A DNA stretch of 64,000 bases from JANQSP01 sp965237565. Lineage in GTDB: Bacteria; Bdellovibrionota; Bdellovibrionia; Bdellovibrionales; UBA1609. The notes under the pieces are model-generated. The model was not told where the DNA came from, made no database searches, and was given only the letters and a program-made list of their open reading frames with translations. The first letter of the stretch is position 1. Each line of letters starts with the position of its first letter. The position numbers were made by a program, and so were the translations under genes. Positions 33,519-42,635 of the stretch are shown here, piece after piece. The stretch is taken from positions 930,001-994,000 of the forward strand of contig OZ250145.1 of assembly GCA_965237565.1 (NCBI GenBank). Direction: 5' to 3'.

Positions 33519-34433
33519 TTAGAATTTATCACAGTTTTCTATCCAATTGCAATTTTTTCTGATGATTGACTGAATTGCGGATGGATAATCTTTTTCATTC
33601 GCATAGGGAGCCAATTCATTAGACATTTGCAAAGCCAGTTCGCAATGATCTTCGTTTTCAGAGGATTCATATCTAGCCTCTCTTAGTTTTGAGTAAGCGG
33701 GTCGGGAATTGAGTATTTGCATATAAGTGTAAAATCCCAATTCAATATTTCCATTGAAGTTATAGACGCAAAGATTTGGCTTTCTTCGTGCCGGTACACA
33801 ACGAGCATGATTCTTTACTTTTTCAGGAGAGGAAAAAAGAGTCTGTAGACCGAATAAATTGAAAGCTTCTTTTGCGAAATAAGAGGTGCCGAAGCCGGAT
33901 TCGATACTCGCTTGAGCCAAAGCCAGAGAGGGTGGAATTTCTCTGATTTGTTTCTGAATGGCTAGAATGCAATCTTCACCGGAGATTGTTTTTTTTTCAT
34001 GCCGACCCTTTGAATAAATATAACAATGTTGGATGCCATTTTCTTGCTTATCCACATATTGTCGAGCAAAATGTTCCGGTATTTCCAATTGTTCGTGCTC
34101 AATACAAAGATAGCTGTAGTAGAGACAACTCGTGCCGTTTTCATTCGTTGGTAGAAGTTGGTATCTCATGAGGATTCTCGTCAATAGAGTCTGGTCATCC
34201 TTAGAAAGCTCTCCTTCCTCCTGAAGTTTGGCAATCAGTTCAAGGCTTACTAGACGATCATTCGTAATTTTTTTATTCAAAAAATCCACAGCCTCTAAAT
34301 GATCGCAAGTGAATTGTTTGGGAAAAGTACGCACTTCCGTTTGGCCTATGCTTTTCCAAGAAATGAAGCAAAAGAGCATAGACATACACATCAAAAAAAG
34401 TTGACAATTCATAATATTTCTCACTACATTCAC
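33519..34433 (-). CDS. Secreted glucosaminidase-domain protein (Bax/FlgJ-like)
   Basis: Signal peptide (LFLMCMSMLFCFISW) followed by about 90 residues of unknown function and a glucosaminidase domain (PF01832 type): IPPSLALAQASIESGFGTSY with the probable catalytic Glu, FAKEAFNLFGLQTLF, and a late SYSKL-like region ending KNCNWIENCDKF. Cleaves the GlcNAc-MurNAc glycan backbone. GTG 34433 or ATG 34412 could be the start. First gene of the deacetylase operon, so glycan cleavage and deacetylation are probably co-ordinated. Confidence 0.82.
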   Translation of the reverse strand: MNVVRNIMNCQLFLMCMSMLFCFISWKSIGQTEVRTFPKQFTCDHLEAVDFLNKKITNDRLVSLELIAKLQEEGELSKDDQTLLTRILMRYQLLPTNENGTSCLYYSYLCIEHEQLEIPEHFARQYVDKQENGIQHCYIYSKGRHEKKTISGEDCILAIQKQIREIPPSLALAQASIESGFGTSYFAKEAFNLFGLQTLFSSPEKVKNHARCVPARRKPNLCVYNFNGNIELGFYTYMQILNSRPAYSKLREARYESSENEDHCELALQMSNELAPYANEKDYPSAIQSIIRKNCNWIENCDKF

Positions 34434-34472
34434 TCTCTTCTTTGCTCAGAAATTTTTAGAGGAGTCTTAATT

Positions 34473-35249
34473 TTGCAAGTCATCGGTTTATTCGTTTCTT
34501 TTCTCTATTGTACGATCATTTTCCTTGTTTCTTTGTGGCTTGTTCGTCAAGAGAAAAGGTGGAATCTCTACGCTGTTGCATCATTCAGTACGGGTTCCTT
34601 GACAGCACTCATTCTTCTTTCACTTCTGCCACACTCTCTGGGGGGGGGCTACCCACTTTATCTAGGCATTATATTCATGACAAGCGGTTTTTTATTTAAT
34701 ATGTTGTCTGAGTTTTGGATTCTTCCTAGGATGAAGATGTTTCATCATTTTTTTTCCAAAAAAAAGAAGGTCAATTCTCATTCCTGCCAACACATACACT
34801 ATCACTTGCTCCCATCCTCTGTTGGTTCTCCAGTTATGGCTTGCTTTATTTTGTGTGCTTTTTTCGATGGGATACGTCTCATGTCTTCTTTTTCCATTAC
34901 GATTCAAACGGCTGTTTTGGCTAGTTTGAGTTTGTTGTTTCATCTCTTGCCAGAAAGTGTGAGCGTGATTGGGCTCGGGCTTTCTTCTGGTTTTTCTCGA
35001 AAAAATTTAATAAAAATCATTGTAGCCTTTTATATTTCCTTTTTTGCCGGTGCTATGAGTTTCTTCTTTTTTTCTCATATTGATACTTTCAAACATGTAG
35101 TGATTCCCTTTGCGAGTGGACTTTTCCTCTACGTGTGTTTTGTTCATCTGATTCCGCTCTCAATCAAAATGAAACAAAAAAAATGCTTCGTCGCTGGGAT
35201 TGTGTTTTGTTTTCTTCTTCTTCAGATATCGGAAGCTCTTTTCCATTAA
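34473..35249 (+). CDS. ZIP-family metal permease
   Basis: 258 residues from TTG 34473, which has AGAGGAG 8 nt upstream; a longer frame would overlap the divergent glucosaminidase gene. ZIP landmarks: STGSLTALILLSLLPHSL, a His-containing cytoplasmic loop (SHSCQHIHYHLL), FFDGIRLM and LFHLLPESVSVIGLG corresponding to the metal-binding helices 4 and 5, and ASGLFLYVCFVHLIP. Probably imports Zn, Fe or Mn. A run of nine Gs (34640-34648) encodes the Gly triplet after PHSL and could allow slippage. Confidence 0.8.
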   Translation: MQVIGLFVSFLYCTIIFLVSLWLVRQEKRWNLYAVASFSTGSLTALILLSLLPHSLGGGYPLYLGIIFMTSGFLFNMLSEFWILPRMKMFHHFFSKKKKVNSHSCQHIHYHLLPSSVGSPVMACFILCAFFDGIRLMSSFSITIQTAVLASLSLLFHLLPESVSVIGLGLSSGFSRKNLIKIIVAFYISFFAGAMSFFFFSHIDTFKHVVIPFASGLFLYVCFVHLIPLSIKMKQKKCFVAGIVFCFLLLQISEALFH

Positions 35250-35270
35250 TGGATCAAATTGCTTCTTTGT

Positions 35271-36095
35271 TTACTTATCCCACTTCGGACCCCACTTTGG
35301 ATCCACAAGACGCATGGACCTAGAATAAAGAGAACCCAAAAGAAGAGGGTCTGGGTCCTTGAGATGAAAATCAAAAATATCAAAATTTGATTCAGCGTGT
35401 TCTCTGTTTCCAGCTTTTGGAATGGCTACCACGTTTTCTTGCTCCAGCAACCAACGCAACACGACCTGTCCAGCCGTTTTGGAATATTTTTTGGCGATTT
35501 GGCAAACGGTTTTATCTTTAAATATTTTATTTCTAGCCAAAGGAGAATACGCGGTCAAAAACATGTTGTTTTTTCTTAAGCAACTCAGTAGAGTTCCTTG
35601 CCCTAAGAATGGATGATACTCCACCTGATTGCATACAATCTCTGGAACAATCTGCTTCGCTTTTTCTACCAAATCCACTGGAAAATTGCTCACGCCAATA
35701 AATTTTATTTTTTGCGCTTTAACGAGCTTTCTCATAGCCAACAAACTTTCTTCAAGCGATACGCGAATTTCAGGCCAATGAATCAATAACAAATCCACAT
35801 AATCTGTTTTTAGTTTTCTAAGACTTTCTTCCGTACTTTGTTCAACCTTTTTTGCGGATAAGTTATCTCGCCAGACTTTTGTCACAAGAAAAATATCTTC
35901 ACGCATCACACCAGAATCAGCGATACCTTGTCCAACTTGTTCTTCATTCTCGTAAATTTGTGCCGTATCAATGTGGCGATAACCAATTTCTAGAGCGAAT
36001 TGCACTGCCTCTACGCATTGCTTTCCTTTTATGAGCCAAGTTCCAAAGCCTAGTTTCGGGACTTTGGTCTTATTATTTATTTTCCAGTACTCCAT
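35271..36095 (-). CDS. Aldo/keto reductase
   Basis: NADPH-dependent carbonyl reductase of the AKR superfamily, 274 residues. Motifs: KLGFGTWLIKG, GYRHIDTAQIYENEEQVG (catalytic Asp and Tyr), FLVTKVW (Lys), LLLIHWPE (His), and the cofactor-binding IPKAGNREHAESN. This is the YvgN/DkgA-like group. The physiological substrate is unknown. Convergent with the ZIP permease, 21 bp apart. Confidence 0.92.
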   Translation of the reverse strand: MEYWKINNKTKVPKLGFGTWLIKGKQCVEAVQFALEIGYRHIDTAQIYENEEQVGQGIADSGVMREDIFLVTKVWRDNLSAKKVEQSTEESLRKLKTDYVDLLLIHWPEIRVSLEESLLAMRKLVKAQKIKFIGVSNFPVDLVEKAKQIVPEIVCNQVEYHPFLGQGTLLSCLRKNNMFLTAYSPLARNKIFKDKTVCQIAKKYSKTAGQVVLRWLLEQENVVAIPKAGNREHAESNFDIFDFHLKDPDPLLLGSLYSRSMRLVDPKWGPKWDK

Positions 36096-36212
36096 TTTTT
36101 TTATTCTCCTTTGATGAAAGCATTTAAAAAATGTTTATCATTTCATAAATTTTTCTATATAATACTCACAGATATGCGGGAGTTTGTTTCCTTGTCAACC
36201 GGAGTTTGCAAC

Positions 36213-36977
36213 TTGAAAAATATATTTTCTATTTTTGGCGTGCTGGCTTTCTCTCTAATCTTGCTTTCTTGTGATTCTCAAGTCAATTTGCCCTCTATTC
36301 AGTTTGACGCTTGTTTCACAAATTATAAAACAAAAAATGATTTGATAGAAAAATTGGAGCTTTTCAATGCCGATCAAATACTAGAAGACGAATCACCCAA
36401 CTATTCTGTCATGGCCGTTGTGGGATGCTTGTATTACCAATTGGGCCAATTTCCGAAGGCTGTGGAATTATTGCAGAAGTCCTTTCAAGAATCTACGGAA
36501 GAGAAAACAAAAAGAATAGCAGCCTCTGCTTTGTCTCTCATTTACCTGAAGCTCGCTGAGACTGATCGCACTGCAATGGAAAAGATCAATCCCTATATTG
36601 CATCTGCGGGAACAGATTCCATAGGCAGATGGATGCTTGTTCTCAAAGGTGTTTATACTTATTTCTTTTACGACAATACGCAAGCTCTTCAGTCTTCTAT
36701 CAAATGGATAAAGTACAAAAATGAGAATGAAGGCGGTACGGATACAACGGTTCGCTTCCTTGAGCAGATGGAGGATGTGTATTTATCGGAGCAAGCTTGT
36801 CGATCTTCGCAAGCAGCAGGGGGCAGTGTTGTTGCCATGGTTGAGCCCGCTCAGGTTTATTCAGGCACAAAAGTTTGCAGTAGGAATGCGTTACAAGAAA
36901 GCAGGATAGGTCTTTTCAGTTGGAGCAAAGGCTATCTGGCATATCTTCTCAAGGAAGCTCCTTTTCATGGTGAATGA
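36213..36977 (+). CDS. TPR-like lipoprotein
   Basis: TTG 36213 has GGAG 8 nt upstream and opens a perfect lipoprotein signal ending LILLSC (Cys20); the longer frame from 36111 lacks a ribosome site. The mature part is helical, with a TPR-like unit (GCLYYQLGQFPKAVELLQKS) near residue 75 and four cysteines. Function unknown. Convergent with the GlcD-type oxidase. Confidence 0.72.
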   Translation: MKNIFSIFGVLAFSLILLSCDSQVNLPSIQFDACFTNYKTKNDLIEKLELFNADQILEDESPNYSVMAVVGCLYYQLGQFPKAVELLQKSFQESTEEKTKRIAASALSLIYLKLAETDRTAMEKINPYIASAGTDSIGRWMLVLKGVYTYFFYDNTQALQSSIKWIKYKNENEGGTDTTVRFLEQMEDVYLSEQACRSSQAAGGSVVAMVEPAQVYSGTKVCSRNALQESRIGLFSWSKGYLAYLLKEAPFHGE

Positions 36978-36990
36978 AATTCACCCTTAG

Positions 36991-38379
36991 CTAGTCAAAA
37001 ATTTTTCCTATATTGAGAATGTTGTTTGGGTCAAATATCTTTTTGATTGCTTTCATGTAATGAATTTCTGATTCGGAACAAGAATAGTGCAAGTAGGGTT
37101 TTTTCAGCAATCCCACTCCGTGTTCGGCTGAGATGGAACCTTTGTATTTTTTAATCACTGAAAATAAGACTTCATTTACGTGAGTACACTTTTCTAAAAA
37201 ACTCTCTTTGCTTAGAGGCTCTGGTTTGAGTACATTGATATGTAGGTTTCCATCCCCCACATGACCAAACCACACGACTGAAAAATCAGGATACTCCTTT
37301 TCTAAAATTTGATTCATCTCGGCTAAAAAGCTGGATAGGTCTGAGATTCGAACAGATACATCATTTTTATAAGGAGTAAAAGGCGATAGAGATTCGCTGA
37401 TATTTTCTCTGATAGACCAAAGCTCAGAAGCTTGCTGAGAATTTTCACTCATCACTCCGTCTAGTATGTCACCGTTTTCCAAACTGGACTCAAAGAGTTT
37501 CAAGGATTCTTCCTGACTATTTTCTTCACATTCTAATAAAACGTAATAGGGAGATTTTGTTTGCAGTGGAACTTTTTTCCTAGCGATCTTTTCTACATAC
37601 TCAAGAGCCAACTGAGTGAACATTTCAAAAGCGTTCAAACAAAGTTTTGATTTAAAAAGAGTGTAAACTTTTAAAAGAGCTGAGAGATTGGGTATGGCAA
37701 GCAAAAAAACGGAAGGAGACTTGGGGGCCTTCGTCAATCGTACACTGACTTCAGTGATGAGGCCAAGGGTCCCTTCAGAACCAATAAATAGGTTCATTAA
37801 ATCATAGCCAGCTACATTCTTAATCAGATTACGTCCCAATTGCAAAGTTTGGCCCCTGCCTGTGACAACTTTTACATTGGAGATCCATTTTCTCAAAGGT
37901 CCGTAGCGAATCACATGGACGCCTCCCGCATTGGTGGCCACATTTCCTCCGATTTGACTGGAACCTTCAGAGGCAAAAGAGAGAGGAAAAAAAAGCCCCC
38001 TTTTTTGTGCTTCTTCTTGGACTCTCTTCGTGATGACTCCAGATTCCAGAGTGAGACTTTGTTCCACTTCATTGAATTCCAATACACGATTCATACGTTC
38101 AAAAGACACAATCACTTCCTTGTCTTTTGCGACGGCAGCACCGCTAAGCCCCGTCCGACCTCCTGAAGCAACCAAAGGGCAATGAAAACGGTGAGCCCAC
38201 TTCACGATATCTTCGACGTTTTGGTGGGACTCGGGAAAAAGAACGAGACTAGGATCTGAAGAATAGAGTTTCAACCAGTCACTTCCGTAGGTTTCCAAGA
38301 CTTCTTTTTCTGAGCTGATTTGCCCATTGGATAAAAAGTTTTTTAAGTGATCTATTTTTGTTTGGTCTATTTCAGGCAT
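36991..38379 (-). CDS. FAD-linked oxidase, GlcD / D-lactate dehydrogenase-like
   Basis: 462 residues. The N-terminal FAD-binding PCMH fold has SGGRTGLSGAAVA, the pyrophosphate-binding SQIGGNVATNAGGVHVIRYG, and GSEGTLGLITEVSVRLT. The C-terminal FAD-oxidase domain has WFGHVGDGNLHINVL with metal-binding histidines and SAEHGVGLLKK. Oxidises a D-2-hydroxy acid (glycolate, D-lactate or D-2-hydroxyglutarate). No glcE/glcF partner is adjacent, which favours a single-subunit D-lactate or D-2-hydroxyglutarate dehydrogenase. Confidence 0.88.
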   Translation of the reverse strand: MPEIDQTKIDHLKNFLSNGQISSEKEVLETYGSDWLKLYSSDPSLVLFPESHQNVEDIVKWAHRFHCPLVASGGRTGLSGAAVAKDKEVIVSFERMNRVLEFNEVEQSLTLESGVITKRVQEEAQKRGLFFPLSFASEGSSQIGGNVATNAGGVHVIRYGPLRKWISNVKVVTGRGQTLQLGRNLIKNVAGYDLMNLFIGSEGTLGLITEVSVRLTKAPKSPSVFLLAIPNLSALLKVYTLFKSKLCLNAFEMFTQLALEYVEKIARKKVPLQTKSPYYVLLECEENSQEESLKLFESSLENGDILDGVMSENSQQASELWSIRENISESLSPFTPYKNDVSVRISDLSSFLAEMNQILEKEYPDFSVVWFGHVGDGNLHINVLKPEPLSKESFLEKCTHVNEVLFSVIKKYKGSISAEHGVGLLKKPYLHYSCSESEIHYMKAIKKIFDPNNILNIGKIFD

Positions 38380-38490
38380 TTTCTATTGGTCCATCTCAGG
38401 GGTTTTCTTGTTTATCAGTAGCTGAGGCTACAAAGTCAAAATGATTTTTGGTGAATGGGAATAAAAATAAAAATCGTGCGGACAAGAAAA

Positions 38491-39318
38491 TTAGGCGATA
38501 TTTGAGTGAAGAACACGAACTTGGGGGAGAGTGAATAAAAAAATGGCTCCCTTTCCATTTGGGCGATTCATGGCTTTTACATTCCCTCCATGAGACAGCA
38601 AAATTTGACGAGCGATGCTCAGTCCCAAGCCACTTCCCTTAAAATAAGAGCTATCTTTTTTTCGGCTTCGGTAAAGAGGCCTGAATATTTTATCCAAATC
38701 TGCTGAAGCAATTCCGGCGCCTTGGTCCTCGATTTTCACCTGCAAACCTTTCTGATTTTTTGTTTTGTCGAGTTCCCAAGAGAGTTCTATCCTATCTTGT
38801 TTTCTAGAATGTTCTATCGCGTTAACGATAAAATTCATGAGAACCTGCTCTAGGTACATGGGGTCGGCAAGTGTTTGGAAATCCTGTCCGTCCCAGTGAA
38901 TTTTGAGATGTGTTTCTGACTTTTGCACTAAAGGCTCCAATTTTTTTTCCACATTTTGTACGATTTGGTTCCAACTTTGCCATTCAAAGGACATTTGTAA
39001 ATTTTTTCCCATTTTTTTGATGTCTAAGGTATCAGAGATGAGTCGAGCCATCCAATCCAACTCCATGTCCATGACCTCGATAATAGGGTGGTGTTGAGAG
39101 GGAAGTTGTTTTTTTAGTAAATGTGTATTGAGTTTTAAAGTAGTTAAAGGGGTTTTGAGTTCATGGCTGATAAGACTTAAAATGTCTAGATCAAGTTCTT
39201 TGTTATCTAGAGTAAGCTCCTTGTTGTTTTTTGCTGAAAAGCCCATAACTAGAAGTTTTGTCGGTCCAAGCATATCCATTCTTGAACAAAAAACTTTTTT
39301 TGGTATTTTCAATGGCAA
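38491..39318 (-). CDS. Sensor histidine kinase, sensor-less form
   Basis: The HisKA phospho-acceptor box SLISHELKTPLTTL (His near residue 53) is followed by N-box NFIVNAIEHSRK, G1 DQGAGI, F-box IFRPLYRSRKK and G2 GSGLGLSIA. All kinase motifs are intact. There is no N-terminal sensor or membrane domain in this frame, and no response regulator adjacent. Upstream, another frame (39385 down to about 39302) encodes a plausible N-terminus that would join this one if one T of the T7 tract at 39295-39301 were absent. The true start could be ATG 39279 or lie further upstream. Confidence 0.82.
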   Translation of the reverse strand: MPLKIPKKVFCSRMDMLGPTKLLVMGFSAKNNKELTLDNKELDLDILSLISHELKTPLTTLKLNTHLLKKQLPSQHHPIIEVMDMELDWMARLISDTLDIKKMGKNLQMSFEWQSWNQIVQNVEKKLEPLVQKSETHLKIHWDGQDFQTLADPMYLEQVLMNFIVNAIEHSRKQDRIELSWELDKTKNQKGLQVKIEDQGAGIASADLDKIFRPLYRSRKKDSSYFKGSGLGLSIARQILLSHGGNVKAMNRPNGKGAIFLFTLPQVRVLHSNIA

Positions 39319-39477
39319 AACTCATGGCAGAGCTTGTAATGGCAAAAAGATCATGGATCTTTTTGCATAGACTTTGTAAAGCCATGATATAATTCGGCTT
39401 GTTTGGATGCACAACGAGGGGCTATATGGTGTGCACAGTGGATCATGTGTTGCGAACGAATGAACCCTATGTTGTAG

Positions 39478-40539
39478 GTGAAAATATCTGTGAATAAGTC
39501 TCAGAATTTTTTGTTTCATCATGTTTTGAATCTTTTGAGAAAATCAAAGCATGAAGATTCTCATTTGTTAGTGGCTGTTTCAGGGGGCATAGACTCCATG
39601 GCTTTGCTCTCGGTTTTGCTAGAACTTCGTGGGATCTTACAGCTGAAAATCTCAGTCAGTCATGTTCATCATGGATCCTTGCAGAAAAAACAAAGGGCTT
39701 TTCAAAACAAAGCTTTCATTCATACAAAAGACTTTTGTTCAAAACAAAATTTGGATTTTTATTCGAATATTGTGGCAGATTTGGATGTCTCTATGAAGCC
39801 AAATGTTCCTGCAAATCCAAACGTTCCCACAAGCCCTGCCCCAATGGTTCAATCAAAGCCTATGCAAGCCTCAGAAGCCCAAATGAGAAAGTATCGTTAC
39901 GAGATATTTGCTCAACACCTAAAACAGTCAAAGGCTCAACATCTCGTCCTCGCTCATACCGCAGATGATTTGGTAGAAACTCGTCTCATTCGTCTCATTC
40001 GTGGAACGGGAGAACAAGGTCTTTTGTCTATGCCTTTTCAAAGGGGTAAAGTCCTCAGGCCTATGATTCACATCATTCGCATGGATATTCAAAAGTACGT
40101 TCGGAACAACAAACTCGAATGGTGCGAAGATCCCAGCAACCGTTCATCCAATTACAGTTTGAGAAATTGGATTCGAAATGAATGGCTTCCTCAACTAGAA
40201 CAAAAACGCCCCGGGGCCAAAAAAAGTCTTGCCCGTTCTCTCTATCTTCTCTCGCAACAAACAAAAACAAAGCAAAAGAATGTAAAAAAAAATTATCAAA
40301 GCATTCAAACACAGCAAGGTTTGAGACGAGACTTATTGCTCAAACTCCCTGAACAAGAAAGACAAAAAATTTTAGCTCATTATATGAATCAAAAAGGGTT
40401 TAAAAATTATCAATCTTCTCACATCCAAGAGATACTAAAACAACTTGACAGGCCTCAAAAACAATTCATCTTTTCTTTGCTAGGGGAAAAATGGAAAGTT
40501 AGCCCTTTTTGGTTTTCCATCAGAAAAAGTACCAAATGA
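39478..40539 (+). CDS. tilS: tRNA(Ile)-lysidine synthetase TilS
   Basis: Converts C34 of tRNA-Ile(CAU) to lysidine, an essential step for AUA decoding. The PP-loop motif LVAVSGGIDSMALLS is near residue 32, then VSHVHHG, and KYRYEIFAQHL, LAHTADDLVETRLIRLIRGTG with the ADD motif, and WCEDPSNRS. A Pro/Asn-rich insertion (PNVPANPNVPTSPAP) sits between the two halves of the N-domain. A basic C-terminal region follows. First gene of tilS-ftsH-glmM-nnr-tsaE. Confidence 0.9.
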   Translation: MKISVNKSQNFLFHHVLNLLRKSKHEDSHLLVAVSGGIDSMALLSVLLELRGILQLKISVSHVHHGSLQKKQRAFQNKAFIHTKDFCSKQNLDFYSNIVADLDVSMKPNVPANPNVPTSPAPMVQSKPMQASEAQMRKYRYEIFAQHLKQSKAQHLVLAHTADDLVETRLIRLIRGTGEQGLLSMPFQRGKVLRPMIHIIRMDIQKYVRNNKLEWCEDPSNRSSNYSLRNWIRNEWLPQLEQKRPGAKKSLARSLYLLSQQTKTKQKNVKKNYQSIQTQQGLRRDLLLKLPEQERQKILAHYMNQKGFKNYQSSHIQEILKQLDRPQKQFIFSLLGEKWKVSPFWFSIRKSTK

Positions 40540-40652
40540 TCTTTATTCAAGGGGACCGTGTTTTTTTACCAGACTCACAAATCCGTTTGGACGATCAAGG
40601 TACTTTCTCATTGCATTTTATGCACCACGAGTTTACACTGAGGGTGAATTAG
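40536..40652 (+). CDS. Possible 38-aa small protein between tilS and ftsH
   Basis: ATG 40536 overlaps the tilS stop codon (ATGA), the arrangement typical of coupled genes, and the frame runs to TAG 40652, just before the GGAGAAAG ribosome site of ftsH. It begins MIFIQGDRVFLPDSQIRLDD and ends with a His-containing beta-like stretch. Without it, the tilS-ftsH gap of 125 bp would be the longest in an otherwise tight operon. No family recognised; could be chance or an eroded tilS tail. Confidence 0.35.
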   Translation: MIFIQGDRVFLPDSQIRLDDQGTFSLHFMHHEFTLRVN

Positions 40653-40664
40653 GAGAAAGAGATT

Positions 40665-42629
40665 ATGAAACATTCTGGTCGAAAAGTTTTTTTGCTTTGG
40701 ATACTTTTTTTAGTTCTTGGCATGCTTTTTTTCCAAGTCTATGAGTACAAACGCAAATCTTTTGTCAAAGATTTTAATTACCCCAAGTTTGTGGAAGCTC
40801 TTTCACAGGGTTACATTCAAAAGCAGGGTCTGGTTTTTGATACGACCAAAAAAGAAATCTTAGGTGATTTAACTCCATCTGGAGTGGAAAAATACAAAGG
40901 AAAAAAATTTCGTATTCAAGGCAATGTGGGAGACAAAGGTTTTGAGCTTTTAGACAAGTACGGAATTATTCCCTCCTATGTAAATAGCGATCATTCCTTT
41001 TGGACTTCCGTGTTTTTGAATTGGTTGCCTCTCATTATTTTTGCTGGGTTATTTATTTTCTTTATTCGTCAGCTCCAAATTGGAGGAGGAAAAGCTATGG
41101 CATTTGGAAAAAGTCGGGCTCGTTTGGTGGCAGATAAAAAGAAAGTGTTGTTTAAAGATGTGGCCGGCGTGGAAGAAGCCAGAGAGGAATTGATAGAGAT
41201 TGTTGAGTTTTTAAAAAATCCAAAAAAATTCACTCGTCTAGGTGGACGTATTCCAAAGGGAGTGTTGCTCATCGGAGCTCCTGGTACGGGTAAGACACTC
41301 TTGGCCAGAGCGGTTGCTGGGGAAGCCCATGTTCCTTTTTTCACTATTTCTGGATCTGATTTTGTGGAAATGTTTGTGGGTGTAGGAGCTTCACGCGTGA
41401 GAGACTTATTTTTACAAGGAAAAAAACACGCCCCTTGCGTCATCTTCATAGATGAAATCGATGCTGTCGGAAGGCATCGTGGCTCAGGCATGGGAGGAGG
41501 TCACGATGAAAGAGAACAAACGCTGAATCAACTTTTGGTTGAGATGGATGGCTTTGAAAGCCAAGTTGGGATTATCTTGATCGCCGCTACCAATCGACCA
41601 GATGTTTTGGACCCCGCACTTCTCAGGCCTGGTCGTTTTGATCGCCGAGTGATTGTCAATTCTCCGGACCTAAATGGTCGTCACGAAATTTTAAAAGTCC
41701 ATACAAGGAAAGTTCCTCTTTCAAAGTCCGTGGAACTAAAAAAAATTGCAAGAGGGACTCCGGGATTTTCCGGAGCAGACTTGGAAAATCTCGTCAACGA
41801 GTCCGCTTTGATGGCTGCTCGTGAAAATAAAAATCAAATTGAAATGTCAGACATTGAAAAGTCAAGGGACAAGGTCATCATGGGTCGAGAAAGAAGATCT
41901 ATGGTGATCAGTGAAGAGGATCGTAAGATCACCGCCTACCATGAATCAGGTCACGCCCTCGTGGGGAGAAAATTACCCAATCTAGACCCTATCCATAAAG
42001 TGACAATCATCCCTCGTGGAATGGCCCTAGGTGTGACACAAACTCTTCCCAAGGAAGACACTCTGAACCTCACCAAGAGCAAGGCAGAAAATACTTTGGC
42101 CTTTTTGTTTGGAGGCAGAGCCGCCGAAGAAATCATTTTCAAAGACTATACGACAGGAGCGGGCAATGATATTGAAAAGGCTACTGAGCTGGCTCGTCGG
42201 ATGGTTTGCGAGTGGGGAATGAGTGAAAAATTGGGCCCTCTAGCCTTGGAGAAAAAAGAAGTCCCTATTTATTTGGGCATACAATACACAAAAGGCAGAG
42301 AGTATTCAGAGGCGAAGGCTAAAGAAGTGGATGAAGAAGTTCGACTAATTATCCAAACAGCTTATAAGAAAGCCCTTCGCATTTTAAAAGAAAACAAAAA
42401 GGAGTTGAAAGTGATGGCCAAGGCTCTTTTGGAATTTGAAACCATTAGTGGTGAGGAAGTGAATCTGATTTTGGATGGAGCCAATTTGAGTCAATTGGAA
42501 AAAAGAAGATCCAACAGTGAATCTGCTTTAAAGAAGGAAAGAGAAGAAGTGGCCAAAACTTCCAAAACTTCAGATCAAAAATCGAGCCAAACCGATCCAG
42601 TGGGAGACCCGGATCCAATCATTGCCTAA
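40665..42629 (+). CDS. ftsH: ATP-dependent zinc metalloprotease FtsH
   Basis: Inner-membrane AAA+ protease that degrades membrane and regulatory proteins. Membrane helices at about 8-24 and 114-134 flank a periplasmic domain. Walker A GAPGTGKT is at 204-211, Walker B VIFIDEIDAVG at 259-269, the second region of homology ATNRPDVLDPALLRPGRFDR near 308, and zinc site HESGH at 426-430. 654 residues is standard. GGAGAAAGAG precedes the ATG. In E. coli ftsH and glmM are also near each other. Confidence 0.97.
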   Translation: MKHSGRKVFLLWILFLVLGMLFFQVYEYKRKSFVKDFNYPKFVEALSQGYIQKQGLVFDTTKKEILGDLTPSGVEKYKGKKFRIQGNVGDKGFELLDKYGIIPSYVNSDHSFWTSVFLNWLPLIIFAGLFIFFIRQLQIGGGKAMAFGKSRARLVADKKKVLFKDVAGVEEAREELIEIVEFLKNPKKFTRLGGRIPKGVLLIGAPGTGKTLLARAVAGEAHVPFFTISGSDFVEMFVGVGASRVRDLFLQGKKHAPCVIFIDEIDAVGRHRGSGMGGGHDEREQTLNQLLVEMDGFESQVGIILIAATNRPDVLDPALLRPGRFDRRVIVNSPDLNGRHEILKVHTRKVPLSKSVELKKIARGTPGFSGADLENLVNESALMAARENKNQIEMSDIEKSRDKVIMGRERRSMVISEEDRKITAYHESGHALVGRKLPNLDPIHKVTIIPRGMALGVTQTLPKEDTLNLTKSKAENTLAFLFGGRAAEEIIFKDYTTGAGNDIEKATELARRMVCEWGMSEKLGPLALEKKEVPIYLGIQYTKGREYSEAKAKEVDEEVRLIIQTAYKKALRILKENKKELKVMAKALLEFETISGEEVNLILDGANLSQLEKRRSNSESALKKEREEVAKTSKTSDQKSSQTDPVGDPDPIIA

Positions 42630-42635
42630 GAGACA

